From the NCBI GenBank assembly GCA_942159475.1, contig OW804094.1, positions 56,540,966-56,604,965 of the forward strand: a stretch of 64,000 nt of DNA, written 5' to 3'. This document shows positions 21,006 to 33,116 of this stretch, in pieces (position 1 is the stretch's first letter; each line of letters starts with the position of its first letter). The stretch comes from Sthenelais limicola (Eukaryota > Annelida > Polychaeta > Phyllodocida > Sigalionidae). The position numbers and the translations under genes were made by a program. The notes beneath the pieces were generated by a model, which saw only the letters and a program-made list of their open reading frames with translations, was not told the origin of the DNA and did no database searches.

Positions 21006-22077
21006 GTTGATGGCAACAGATTTAAAGGTGAAAAATGGGATTTTTGGAAGAAAAGAGGCATATAATTTGACCTAATAAACATAAATCGATGAATAGATAT
21101 TCATTAGAAAGCTCTAATAATAGAGAATCTGAAAATATAGGTTTTAATATAGTTTACATATTGTCGTTGCTATGGCAACCAATGAGGTGAGAATAGGCTT
21201 TTTAAGGGAAAATGGCAAATTAATGCCCATAAAATCAGTTCTATTGAAGATACATCAGTAAGCAGGGCCTCATATGAAAGGTCTTTGGATGCTGAATCAT
21301 ATTATGATATATGATTTCCATTGTTTTGCTTGTTTTTAGTTGCCATAGCAACCACATTATAATCAGATTTGCCCCAAAAGTTGGAGTTTGGCCATTAAAG
21401 CTGTATGAGAATAAACCATAAAATGCGGAAAACCCTCAAAATCAGAATGTTCTATAATTTTGGAGACCAAACCAGTGAAATATATTCATTTTCAGGATAA
21501 CTGTGCATGGAATTTTGGCATGGTAACCACCTTAGAATCAATTTACACATTGTTGATGGAAGCCAAACTCAGTATGGAATCTTCAAGGGTATGATAAAGT
21601 TTTGGTAGTCATAAGTCCATCCATTCATGGCATTTATCCAGTGAAGAAATGTGTACAAAAGCATCAAATAATCATATTGGAAGGATCCACTATGTGAAAT
21701 ATGAATCGGTTGCCATGGCAACTGATTTAAAGGTGCAAAATGGTATTTATTGCCATAGCAATGGTCTGATTAGACATATTTATTTCATAGATCTCATCTC
21801 CAAAAGTAAGGGACATTACTAATATTGTGGAATTTCCGGATATTAATGTTATTCAAACAAACACACCAAGTCAATTGTTCAGGAAAAATCTGAGGATAAA
21901 TGTGGTTGCCATGGTAACTAAAATATGTAAAATCTAGGAATATATATATCATCTAATATTGTACCAAGATACCTTTTATAATGAATGCCTGCTTTCTGTT
22001 ATATGTTGAATAGATCAAATTATCTGGCTATTTCCCAAAATGTGAGGAAAATACCAATCACCAGTTGCCATGGAAAT
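21006..22077. promoter_or_regulatory. Array of RFX X-box-like palindromes
   Basis: GTTGCYATRGCAAC and variants occur at 21006-21017, 21166-21179, 21339-21352, 21516-21528 (weak), 21709-21722, 21749-21762, 21905-21918 and 22064-22077 (half). RFX proteins bind GTTRCC-N-GGYAAC palindromes. The spacing is irregular (about 40-190 bases) and the surrounding sequence is partly repeated (GATTTAAAGGTG near two sites). Confidence 0.55.
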
Positions 22078-23856
22078 CATTTTTTGTATTTTAGATTGTG
22101 GTCCCATCTAAAATGGTAGAGGATGAACACAATTACCTCTGTACCAAATTGCATCTCAAAATTAGCCTTTTGGAGGCCTCCACTAACTCCACTAATATGC
22201 TCTATTATATCATTGCTGTGTAGACCCTAGTCTCCACTGGGGTCCCAGATTTAACCCCATAATAATTGACCCCATATTTTCCTAGAGGGGTCGTTTTCGA
22301 CCCACCCTATATCTCAGAACCTATTTAAGCAGATTTCACCAAATTTCTCCCATGTACTCACAGTGCCTCTCCAATCATTCTATTAAAGCTTTAAGATGAT
22401 TGAATCATTTTTACAACCTTCGGTTTAAATGGGTTAATCGTTGATTGATTAGCTCAAATCTTAATCTAGAAAATAGGATCAAGATTAACTAACTATAACT
22501 GCCAGTTTCTGGAACGCGGATATATGACCTGGTGCCGACATGTGGCGTTGTTCCATTCTCTCTATTTATTGCAATACAATGGATTCAACGGATTATACAT
22601 TGATATGAACAACTCGTCCTCTTATGGGGATATTATGCATGATCCAACACAACTATTGTAGCCCGAAGGAGTACGAAGTAATCGGACATGCACGCTGCCT
22701 CCGCAACAAACGATATAGTTGGGACTTGCTTGGTCCCATAACCAGATCAGACCGTTTGTGACTCGAAGTTTTCTATTTTGCCATTATCATTATTATAATA
22801 TGCTCATTTGATAAGAAACAACGTATCTGTAGTGCGAAATACGTCACATGCGTATATACCACTGAGTGATATATGCAACCCTGCCACCTGGACCACCGGA
22901 AGTACCTTTGGGAAAAGTCCACAAAATGGCCTTATAATGTTCATTTTTAGATTATTAAATGTATATAAATGGTAAAAACAAATCAGTACTACACGGAAAT
23001 AAAAATGTATTATCATCATATCATCATTTTTTAAAGCTTTTAATTACACTGGGTTAGCCAAGTCAAACAAAATAAATATACAATAATAGCAGTAGAGACA
23101 AAATGTTGAGATTTCATTTCTAGGGTCCTCAAAGTAGACACAAGGAGTAAGACCTAGGGAAATTGAAATTAAGTTGCGTAGCAACGTCAACCTGTATACA
23201 TCTACCTGTACGGTACCTCATGTTTGATCTCATCTTGAAGTTGATTGTCACGTTGGTGTCAATAAGCCAGTGATGGTTCAGGCCAACCGTGTCTGAGTTG
23301 GGAGAATCCTAAAGTAATATTGATAGCACGTTTTCTACATGTGTTGTAAAAGCCTATGGTTTGTAATATATAATATGAAATCAATAGGGCAAATACTATA
23401 TTATGTACTGTAAATCTTGTTTATAATAAACATTTACACAGGACATTGAACCACATTACCGAATTATCGCCATGTTTTTCACTGCGTGTTACAAAATCTG
23501 TTAAAAGAAAATATGTCAGTGAGATATACAATATACAATTCGTAATTTAGATCAGTTTTGATTTGAGATGATACTGACATATTCACAGATGAATACAGAA
23601 ATATAATATTTACTTGCTTTGGGTGTAAAAAAAGGGAACGAAGACATACATTTAATATACTTCATATATATACATTCAATAATATATGTACTGCATAATT
23701 AAAAAGAATGAGTGTGAGCAAGTAACATTATATTATAAAGAGGGGGAGGAGCTATCTCGTGACTATTCCATGAAGGCATTGCGACAAACGCTATTGAAAA
23801 CATTGGTCTTAGGCAATCAGCTGAGCCTCCAAACATGGCTAGAAAATAGTTTTTAT

Positions 23857-23985
23857 TTGACCTAAGATGTCAGTGCATTATCTCCTGAGTTATTTGTAAA
23901 AGACCTCAAAATCACCTTTGACGTTGACCTTTATTAGGTCTTTTGCAAAATATTCGGAGAATAATGGACTAACATCTTAGGTCAA
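23857..23985. repeat. 129-bp imperfect hairpin
   Basis: Arms of about 50 bases start TTGACCTAAGATGT and end in its inverse ACATCTTAGGTCAA; the inner ends are AAAAGACCT/AGGTCTTTT. Around ten mismatches or bulges are spread along the arms, with a loop of about 30 bases. It could be a tiny MITE remnant or a small-RNA precursor; nothing here decides. Confidence 0.6.
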
Positions 23986-25968
23986 ACGGTATCTTTTTAG
24001 GGCACATTATTTCCTATCAATTGATATAAATCACTTGATTCAAAATCTAGTCAATATTTTTTATTTAATATTTTTATTGAATAAATTTTATTTATTTTTA
24101 CTTTTTTTTCCAACGTGGAGAACTAAAATTCCTCAGTGGCTACAAAATGGAAATTGGCAGATTCGGAATCAGGAGATGCAGGAGATTATGAACCATTAAT
24201 AAAACATTGGTATGACCAAAATTGCAAGGTATTCTGCACCTAGCATGATATTCTGCACCTGGGCTGTTAAAAGTGAATCCAGGCCGTTGGTTCCATAGGT
24301 TTGTAAACTGTCCGAATCGATGCCGAATTCCTCAAAAACTGGCAGGAATTAGATGGAGAACTTTAGGCATATTATAATATAGGGTATTAGCAATTGAAAT
24401 ATGTTGACAAAACGTAGTGCCCACGATCCGGAACGAAAAACACTCTTTTGGGGTACAGCTGATGGCCTATCTGAACAATTTTTGATATTTTAAGGTACTA
24501 TGCACTATCGATATGAATTCGATTTACAGGTATACCTGACCATGTTGTGCTTTTCTTCTTTTTACTTTTTAACTAACAAAAATGTGTACAGGTAGCACAA
24601 CTAGAACCACTTAAATCCACCAAATCAACACAGAGAGTCGATACCACAATCAGTCAATATACTATACCGTTAACAAAGACTACCAGAACATACCGGTACT
24701 CCAGAGTATTGGATATACATACATCGTTTATATAATCATACACATATAACAACCTTCTACTTCTAAATTTCGCATACAGAGACAAAGTCGAATTATGTGG
24801 ATAGTCAGTTTCAACATTCATTCTGAATCAGAACACTCTTTTAGTTCTTGTGGACGAAAGAACAAATCAACGAAGTGTTAGTGTTGTATCGAAGCAGGTT
24901 ACATAATATTGTGGGCTGATTCAACAGTGGAACAGCGCTTGCTTCAGCATTAATGGGAACGACCTAAGAGGATTTATAGCACGAGCGAACAGAAACACTA
25001 TGTCAGTTTACATTTTGTGTCCACATGGATTGATATTCTACCCAAGTCAGGCAGCGACCTGAGGCAACAGCACATAATTGGAAGTCACCATAAAAATCAG
25101 TGTAAGTTGTATTATATATTATTACCGTTCCTCGTTGGTTTACTCCCGATCACTCATTTTTAACCGAAGGGAAAAGGCTAGAAAATTTAGCTAGAAGACT
25201 TTTTTTTAAAAAGGTGGGTAATAAAGCCAAGTCCCTAACTTGGGGTGCAGCACTATAGTATATATAGTAGGCCTACTGATGTACTAACTTTTTTTTTTAG
25301 TAAAAACACTGAAATATCGCGTAATTGAAAGCATGTATTGATCAATAGTGTTTAATATAACTGCTGTGGCTGAGGTGGTGAAGGCAACAATGAACAAAGT
25401 AGTGAGTTCAGTGGTATGTAAGAAACTCCTCTTATTTCCAATTAACATGAACAAGAATAGAAAAACATTCATTGATCTTGTCAGTTTGTATGGTTGAGGG
25501 AGTATGGAGTGGCCCCAGGTGAGGGGTTTTCACTCATGAATACATAATGAGTGTATAATTAGGTAAGTGGTAAACAGGCTCCTTCGGCATAGCTATAATC
25601 GCCTCTGCAGTCTGCAGAGGAGGATAATAAATTCATAAGATAGGTATAGAGTGATAAGACTATTAAGCGAGGTTAATTTCATATTCATGATAAGCATTAT
25701 TCCAAAGTAGGTAGACTCAGTGTTTGCCTTTCTAGCCACTCAGAACAATAGCAACTCTTGTTACAGGCTTCCACCTTGGGGCGTGGAACATTGATAAAGA
25801 TTGTGAAGATCAATGTTGGCCAAAACTACAACCCTTATGTCTATGTATTTCAGAAATGTGGTTACATTCGTTATAATAAAAGATCACGAAATAGAGCCAT
25901 TATGAAATTATTCGACTGAATGAACTAAACGAAAAATGGGAGTGGTATACCAATGTACATCAACCCCT

Positions 25969-26001
25969 CCCCCCCCCCAACACACACACACACACACACA
26001 A
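25969..26001. repeat. C-run plus (CA)n microsatellite
   Basis: A run of C is followed by eleven CA units (25980-26001), then AAAACACAACC. Confidence 0.9.
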
Positions 26002-26469
26002 AACACAACCCCAACAAACAAAACACCTTACAATACGAAACCTCCAAATGAATTTCCAACATAGTCAAATCTGGAAGTGTCACGTATTGAAATAAAGTAT
26101 AAAAGTCAAAGCAACGCTCAAAATACGTCGTTGGAACGACAATTGCGTTCTTTGTAACTATTAATTTGTAATTTAACGACTTGGCCTGTAAATGGAATAA
26201 AACAAGCGAAAAAGCATGATCTATTAAAACATGATATGAGCTTCACTAGAAAAAAATGGAATCAACGTTAGATCTATGTATTTATCTCGAAATCAATAAA
26301 CGATAGGAGCTCCTTATAATGGGAAACAGGAACGTTGAATGTAGCGACCACAGAATTAAAGCAACACAAGTTAAAAATACGCATCATATGAATTCGTTAA
26401 AAACTCAAAATGAAGTTTAATTTACAACAAGTAATGATGAAGTCGGAATTAGTACCAGCTTTTGATGAA

Positions 26470-26560
26470 ACTTACCTCAATGAATTTTTTTTTAAAGATT
26501 TTATTCAACCTTGGGTTGCCGACTCCCCTTTTCGGGGTTAGTTCTGTCGGTCCAAGATAC
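26470..26560 (-). repeat. Probable 3' end of a retroposon
   Basis: On the minus strand, CCCCGAAAAGGGG and GGTTGAATAAAATC are followed by an A-rich tail. The AATAAA-plus-tail design resembles the L1-like end at 44190-44216 (GGTTTGAATAAAGC). No coding part is recognised upstream. Confidence 0.4.
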
Positions 26561-26987
26561 AAGAAAACATATTTTACATACATATACGAGCGTATTACAC
26601 AACATTGCATATTAGTCACAAATATGATGATGCCACAAAATAAATACAATAATATTATTTAGAGAAGTTCCAAACTTGTGAAGCTTAAAATTCGTTGTTT
26701 GTCACATTGCCACTTGCCATTCAGTTTGTACTGTGAATAACAAACCTTTCCAAACTTAATACCCAAATCGAAACTATAACTGAAAAAAACGATGAATTAC
26801 ATCAACGAAATCACTTAATAGGAGTGGTAGGTTTGAAATTAAATTTACTAGTGGAAACTATAATGATTATACACTCCCCTTTACATCTTTAGTTAGAACC
26901 AACTTAGCCTAAGCCACTATATCGACAAACAAGGGGGTAATGTACACACTGTCTGAGTCGATTGTATGCATGTAATATAATTATGTA

Positions 26988-27441
26988 TGTGTGGTGGTTC
27001 TGTGCATTTCCTATTTACTGTTGTCTCGGAGTCCGAGCTGCTGTTGTTCACAGGTGTAGTTCTTTCGGACTGTGCCAGTGTACCGTGAAGGGCTCGGTTG
27101 GACCCGAATGGTCAACCCTGGATGTATCGTCTCTAGTTTATATTCTGTTTTACCATTTCATACTGTATTATCCTTCCTGTGCCTTTTAACATTACTGTGA
27201 TTTTACTACAAAGTCTACATTTGATGTGTACTATAGCTTTTATTACCAATTCGCATGTTTGTCTTGTATTTCTATGTATTGGTGCTGTTGTGTATTATCA
27301 CACCCATTTTATGACCTTACCCTTTTACTCTGTCCGTGGCTGGTCCACCAAAGGTTTGTCACCAGAGTTGCTTCTCAATAAATACCGTTGCAACCTTGTT
27401 CCGTATTCATTACGCTAAGTGTCCGAACTGAGTTCACTACA
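26988..27441 (+). mobile_element. Probable solo LTR, 454 bp
   Basis: It starts TGTGTGGTGG and ends TTCACTACA (TG...CA). Both sides carry the six bases TATGTA (26982-26987 and 27442-27447). An AATAAATACC polyadenylation signal lies 60 bases from the right end, as in an LTR. No internal retrotransposon sequence adjoins it. Confidence 0.55.
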
Positions 27442-28767
27442 TATGTATATTTGTGTATGTACAATATATATTGGAATATTTTAAGGTTTGCCGACGACGT
27501 CGATGAATTCTTAACTGTTAAAATAAGAAAGGTTCCCATTTACCCGAGATAACCTCGAATCAGTAGAGTTTTGTAAAATGTAATAATATGTGTACCTCTA
27601 GCGGGAACCAGCCCGTATAAAAAGTCTTTTCCGCAATGTATAGCGCCAAGATCAACCTAACCGATGATTTGATGTGTTTATACTCGGAGAAAACTTTGTA
27701 CACCTTCATGTTTACCATCCTGTGAATTTTTTCTTCATGTTTAGAATTGTAGATGCTCAGACAACAGGAGATTTGAATAAAATTTCGTCTTTGCAAAAAC
27801 AAAAAAATATTTTCAGTATAATATCTTTCTCTGTGTACATGAAGGTTAACACGAATCTATCAGTTATTTTAACTCGACAAACATTTCTAAGTGGTTATGT
27901 ATCTAATTGTATTGACATTAATTTAGCAGAACATGCTTGCAAAAATAAAAACTAGGAGGATCACTGATGGTGGAGGGGGGCGGGGAGATAGGAAGAGGAG
28001 AAGGTGATTACGTTGATATCTAGCCATATATTTCAGTAATTCCGGTGGAAATTCCTGCTAAACGAAATAAACCCCAATACAAGGTCTGATCCTCAACATG
28101 TATAGGTATTATAAGATGTAACCTATATTATAACTTATATTATATTATATATTTGATACATATTGTCAGTATCCAGGAAAAACAGGAGCCCTCGAGTTAA
28201 ACATTCGCCACCAATATATGTACATTCTATACGGTAATCCTCGACGGCTGAACTTCAATATACCTTTTCCTTCCCCCCGACCATGCTTCATGTACGTAGC
28301 AGAACACTCTTTCTAGAAAAATGCAAGTCTATACAGGGAATCACACTATGACTAACACGCCTATGTTTAACAATTCGCCTCTCTCGATAATATTTGGTCC
28401 CGCCTTGGTTCCCCAAGCTCTTTTATACTATTGAATTGAGCAATTGAATGCGTTTACTGTTTCCATTTGGGTATCCATTGCAATCACTGTTAGGGTCACA
28501 TTGTATGTTTACTATTATATGGAAAGCGTTTTTTCTATCCGCCGATAAAGCCTTTGCCATCAATGAATGAACCTTACATGGAGGTCACTACTATTATTGC
28601 TTTTAAACACAAGCTACTCAAACTTACTTTAAAGAAGGAATTAACTTACTTAAAAGGAATTACAGTAATAGGTTCAGTCTGGCGTCGGCAGCGTCCAGTG
28701 TTCCAATGCCTTATTATTTTTATTTATGCCATGGTACACCGTCATGAATCGTCCCCCCTGTGTGCAC

Positions 28768-28769
<2 letters not shown>

Positions 28770-28831
<62 letters not shown>
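28770..28831. repeat. (AT)n microsatellite in an inverted repeat
   Basis: About 31 AT units. ATGCCATGGTA lies about 40 bases to the left and TACCATGGCAT immediately to the right, so the tract sits within a short inverted repeat. The Tyr/Ile-rich frame across it is an artefact. Confidence 0.9.
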
Positions 28832-28833
<2 letters not shown>

Positions 28834-29017
28834 ATGGCATATATATGTATATTATATGTGGCACAATTTTTTCACTATAGCTCCAATTCATTTTAATCCT
28901 GCTAAAACTGTGATCTTAATGATTATTTGATTGACTTATTAAGTTCATAATCGATTACCCTGGGCATAATAGAAAAAACAATCGCAACAGTGTACCGATC
29001 AAAATTGTCTGTTTCCT

Positions 29018-29397
29018 GGCACCACTGTCGCATACAGGAATCGGATTCAGTTTTAGCTTTATCAATCTTCATAATGGATTTACAAATCTTATTTATTCTG
29101 GGCCTTAGTTCATTGGCTGATTAAATCTGACGGGTGGAACCAATTGAACAATGTGTATAAAGTCAATGATGAAGAATAAGTAAATCTAAATATGGACTGA
29201 ATTAATACTATATATGGCTAAAACAACAAGTAAATGGAATCGAAAACTATGTTGGCCTCTACACAATTGTTAAAGAATACGCATTCTTGTGTTGATCAAC
29301 CATATCCACAGATGCCCATATTAAATAATCCCATGCTAAAATTGATGTCCATAGGAATTATTCTGTAATTTTATCAGGCACCACTGTCGCATACAGG
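29018..29397 (+). repeat. Duplicated 20-mer 359 bp apart
   Basis: GCACCACTGTCGCATACAGG (preceded by G) occurs at 29018-29038 and again at 29377-29397. The flanks are not obviously similar. Confidence 0.8.
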
Positions 29398-30029
29398 GCC
29401 ACTGTTACATACATTTTAAATTGATCTAACCTTTTTTGTACCATTGTTAGATGGGCCACTAAGATACAACAATACATTTGCAAATTCTATATATTTTACA
29501 AGAAGTAGAACACATTCTATCAATTAAGCAGGTATCACAGCACACTTCTATTATTTGAGAATCGATAAAATGGGAAAAGTTATAATGCCAATTGTCAACA
29601 AATGCTACATATAGTTAGGGTGAGTAGTATGGACATCAGTTTAGATACAGCAAAATGTTTGAGTTCCTGGATGTATTTGGTATTTATAATAGGGTTCTTT
29701 AATGTTGCATATTATTAACTAAGCTATTGAGTAAATAGCAACATCAAATTACAAAATCATTTTATTCCTCTAGTGACTTGCTATTATACTGTGTAGGCCT
29801 CAATGTGAGTAATTCAGGGAAATGAGTTTGATTGAAGGAATGAAGCTGTTTGAGAGAAAGAGAAAGAGAAATTAATAACTTGAATATATCCTCTCCCTTG
29901 ACTGAGACAGATGTAGATCCTACATGGGATAACATAATAATGGGATAAATATGTAAAGGTGCTTGACGTGCTATATCCCATGAAAAAAATTGTCATTAAT
30001 GAGAGATATACCGGACCAGCTTCCAGAGA

Positions 30030-31375
30030 AATAGCAGATCTGATAAAAGAAAAAAAATAGATTATTTAAATGAGCAAAAACATCAGGTTCTATACAGGAC
30101 TGGCGGTTGGCTCATAACAAATAATTGAAAGCTCGAATTATTAATAAAAATAGAGAAAAACCTCTGGAAATGCTCAGGTTATATAAAGGTAGCGGAACAA
30201 AATTCTGGAATCATATATCCAACAATTTCCCTACAAAGAGCTCTTCTAAGGATCATAAAGGTATCTCTAATGTCTCATATAAAGTGGTCTGGCCACTTTC
30301 GACAAAACCAAGTCGATGCAAAGACGATGCAAAGTCGATGTAATTGCTGGCGATGCACGTTGATAAAGAGGCTTATCGGTAGATGCATTGTCTTTGCATC
30401 GCCAACAAGAATAAGATCGGCAACTATAGAACTGATTCTCTTGCTTTTACATATGTAATCGCATCAACTAGACATTGCCAACGCATTGCTACGGACAGTA
30501 CCTCCATTGACAATGCACCGATGCAAAATCACATTGACGGGAAATATCAAACATGTTTGATGTTCATTGCTACCCTTACCGATGCAATTGTCACATTGCC
30601 CACTCATCGCCGGTCATCGCTGTCTATTGCCGAAGGCATAGCTAAAAATATTTCACAAAAATATCATCGACTACCTCATCACCAATGCATCTCCAACGAT
30701 TTTGTTGACAGTGGCCGTACCACTTAATGGTGAATCCTATGTGGGGATGGAGGCAGCCAACTTGGTGAACAATTTTTTGGGTAACATGGATTCACATTGC
30801 ATTGAACAACAGCATATGCCAGTTCTGATACAACTAGATAGCAGGTTCCTATGGGAAGAAGATATTAATGAGGGGGAAATTATGAAAGAATTGATTTCTA
30901 TTGATCCGTGTAAGGGTAGTGGTCACAATGATCTGCCCACATCTTACTTAAAGCAGTGCCTCATAACAGATGTGCGATACTTTACATACTTATTTAATGA
31001 GATAAAAAGTACAGGAAATTATCCAGAAAAGTGGAAAAAGGCTATATTCTTGGGCCAGTGACGTTCTCTCTGTATATAAATGATATTGTTGAGCTGAATG
31101 TTTCCTGAAAGAAATTGTTGTGCGCGAATGACTGTAATAGGGCGAAAACTTGTAACAAATCAAGACACAGATGAATTGCAAAATGATATTACAAAATTTG
31201 AAAAATGGTGCAAGCATACTGGTTTAAAATTGAATAGCAATAAGACGAAGGTAGAAAGAATTTTTGGAAACAGACAAAATAAAAATAATATTCCTCGGTA
31301 CAAGACAGATAATGCGGAATTAGAAGTTGTGACTGTATTCAAATATTTTGGTACGTTAATTGATTCACAATGATT
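30030..31375 (+). pseudogene. Dead LINE (linker and RT), interrupted by a MITE
   Basis: The plus strand encodes a linker (PLEMLRLYKGSGTKFWNHI), then after the MITE YVGMEAANLVNNFLGN, MKELISIDPCKGSGHNDLPTSYLK and GNYPEKWKKAIF, the usual start of non-LTR RT. The catalytic palm is deleted: the next block is SLYINDIVEL followed by a CADD remnant of the FADD box, then KWCKHTGLKLNSNKTKV and VFKYFGTLID. Stops and frame breaks are frequent. The 3' part at 33270-33745 is probably the same element. Confidence 0.75.
30283..30724. mobile_element. 442-bp PIF/Harbinger-like MITE
   Basis: Inverted ends of about 25 bases read AGTGGTCTGGCCACTTTC on the left and GGCCGTACCACT (inverse, two mismatches) on the right. 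TAA occurs at both sides (30280-30282 and 30725-30727), the 3-bp TWA target typical of PIF/Harbinger. The interior is filled with recurring GATGCAAA, GCATTG and CATTGCC words in both orientations. It sits inside the dead LINE. Confidence 0.8.
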
Positions 31376-31501
31376 AATTACTTGACGAAGAGAGCATATT
31401 TTATGAGATTTTAAAGATTAGGAAAATTCTACAATACATAGTAAGTGTTGTTGCTATTTACTGGATAGTTCATGGCTGTGGTGAGACAGAGTGAACACAA
31501 T

Positions 31502-31544
31502 CCCTGATAATGCAACGAGTGAAACGAGTTGCATTATCCAAGGG
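31502..31544. repeat. 43-bp hairpin with paired CGAG words
   Basis: CCCTGATAATGCAAC pairs with GTTGCATTATCCAAGGG across a top that reads CGAG-TGAAA-CGAG. Compare 14978-15034. Confidence 0.7.
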
Positions 31545-31616
31545 ATTTGTCCAGTCTCATCGAACCACTGCCATACACTAATCAGTTTATCACACGTCTC
31601 AATCCCAGCCATCAGC

Positions 31617-31709
31617 CCTGGGGCCCGTTGCTCCGTTTCTCGCTAACTATTTCCCCATTGAAAGTGTGTGGGAACATAGTTAGCGAGAAACGGAGCAACG
31701 GGCCCCAGG
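31617..31709. repeat. Perfect 34-bp foldback
   Basis: Bases 31617-31650 are the exact inverse of 31676-31709 (outer end CCTGGGGCCCGTTGCTCC). The 25-base loop can pair further (TTCCC/GGGAA). No target duplication is clear. Exact arms suggest a recent palindromic MITE or a conserved structure. Confidence 0.85.
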
Positions 31710-31729
31710 TGCAATAAACGTGTAGTAAA

Positions 31730-32165
31730 CACCATATGTGATGTGTCACAGGCAAATGAGTTTCGAAAACATTTTGTTTAAAAGAGAACTTTGATGTGGT
31801 ATGCATCATTTTGCTAGTTCCAGAATAATATTCCAATGATATTACAATGTATTTAAAGTTTATCATACAGACTTCACAGAATTATATTAATACGAAATAT
31901 TTCAATTTTACCCAATTCAATTTAGGGGATTTGCATGTCTTTATTTAAGGGAATCATGGGACTTGTATGTCAGTGTAAAATGTACAGAAAATATGACATG
32001 TTCAGTATGGAATATGTGATGTGTTTCAGGGAATGAGTCACAAGTCGCAAAATTGATATTGTTATAACTCATTGTGACACATCACATATTATTTTGAAAA
32101 CATTTTGTTTAAAAGAAAATTCAAATGTTGTAGGCCTAATCATCCTTTTGCTAGTTCCAGCATAT
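31730..32165 (+). repeat. Diverged direct duplication (about 90-bp core)
   Basis: AACATTTTGTTTAAAAGA, a following AT stretch and TTTTGCTAGTTCCAG occur at about 31768-31823 and again at 32099-32160. In both copies GTGATGTGT or its inverse lies upstream. Confidence 0.65.
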
Positions 32166-33116
32166 TTCATTGACTATTTTAAATGCAAATATGACTTCAT
32201 TTGATTTCGATTGGAAAATTGTTCATTCAGCACCAAAGTTACAGAAATTCTGAAATTAGTGTGACAACAAGGTCGACAAGCTTATGGAATTGAATTCCAG
32301 GTATTCCCGCCGTTACCTTTACTATAGTGAGGACAAATTAAGTTTAAATCAACTAATAGGGAACTACCCAAACGTCATAATACAAAGTACATAATCAAAG
32401 TAAAAAGAATTAAATACAATAACACAGAATCTGTTGAAATACATACCGATTCTGGTTCAACACTAGTATATAGGTACAGTACAGCACCTTTTTAAGTAAG
32501 ATACGTTTAGCTTTTTAGTACTAAGACCAATAACTAAGTTTATATTATCTCAGTCTATACATTATAGTCTATACAGTCTTCTCGTTTGAAACTAAAATGA
32601 AAACTTTAAAATATACTTTCTTTGTAAGGATTAGGGCACTGTAGATATCGACCCCCTATTACTGAATCAATTGAACCTTTAATTCTCAGGGGAATGGGGC
32701 TTGTTCCTAATTTTTGCTTCCTCGACTGTGACACCAGTAACAAAGTCATATTTCCACTTAAAATAGTCACAGAAATACGCTGAAACTTCCAAAGTAATGC
32801 ATAAAACATGAGCTATATGAATCTAGAGTATTGAAATATGTTTGAATATCAATTATTGATTAAGATTTTTGTTCTAAGCTGGGTGGGTCATAAAGTAACA
32901 CATGTGAGGCCAGTTCATTTTATGGACTACCAATAAATGACCATTGTGAGAGATTCAACCACATTCCCTAGTTTCAGGTTGCAACAAACAAGTCAGAATC
33001 TTTCAAAGAGAGCTGTTTATATTGCATGAAAAACTTTCAAACTGATGGTACTAATTGTATCCGCAGAAGAGTCTCTTTATAATTTTCTCCAGAAAACAGC
33101 TCACAGTGCCATTCTG
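32166..33116. other. Spacer, nothing recognised
   Basis: No gene or structure could be supported. It separates the two halves of what looks like one dead LINE. Confidence 0.35.

Larger units (their letters stand above)
19840..22437. mobile_element. piggyBac-like TTAA-flanked region, no transposase
   Basis: The left end is TTAA (19840-19843) then AACCCATTTGTCCC; the right end is AAATGGG then TTAA (22434-22437). TTAA targets and CCC...GGG termini are typical of piggyBac. The near-palindrome GGGTCGTTTTCGACCC occurs at 19863-19878 and 22288-22303, and inverted at 20191-20206, so at least two related ends are nested here (19844 to about 20215 reads as a small MITE on its own). A further TTAACCCC near 22233 may be another end. 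No transposase remains. Confidence 0.5.
22438..26458. other. Long AT-rich stretch without a recognised gene
   Basis: No exon or RNA gene could be supported. Visible landmarks are the hairpin at 23857-23985, a perfect 19-base palindrome CCTCTGCAGTCTGCAGAGG at 25602-25620, and the CA repeat near 25980. Confidence 0.4.
27448..30029. other. AT-rich stretch, no gene recognised
   Basis: Nothing coding can be supported. It contains a (TA)n tract (28770-28831) and a duplicated 20-mer (29018 and 29377). Confidence 0.4.

Noticed and set aside
28554..28880. Frame with a Tyr-Ile repeat
   Set aside because: It is produced by the (AT)n tract at 28770-28831.
31529..31866. Frames on both strands sharing a similar peptide
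   Set aside because: They read the two arms of the same 34-bp foldback; not genes.
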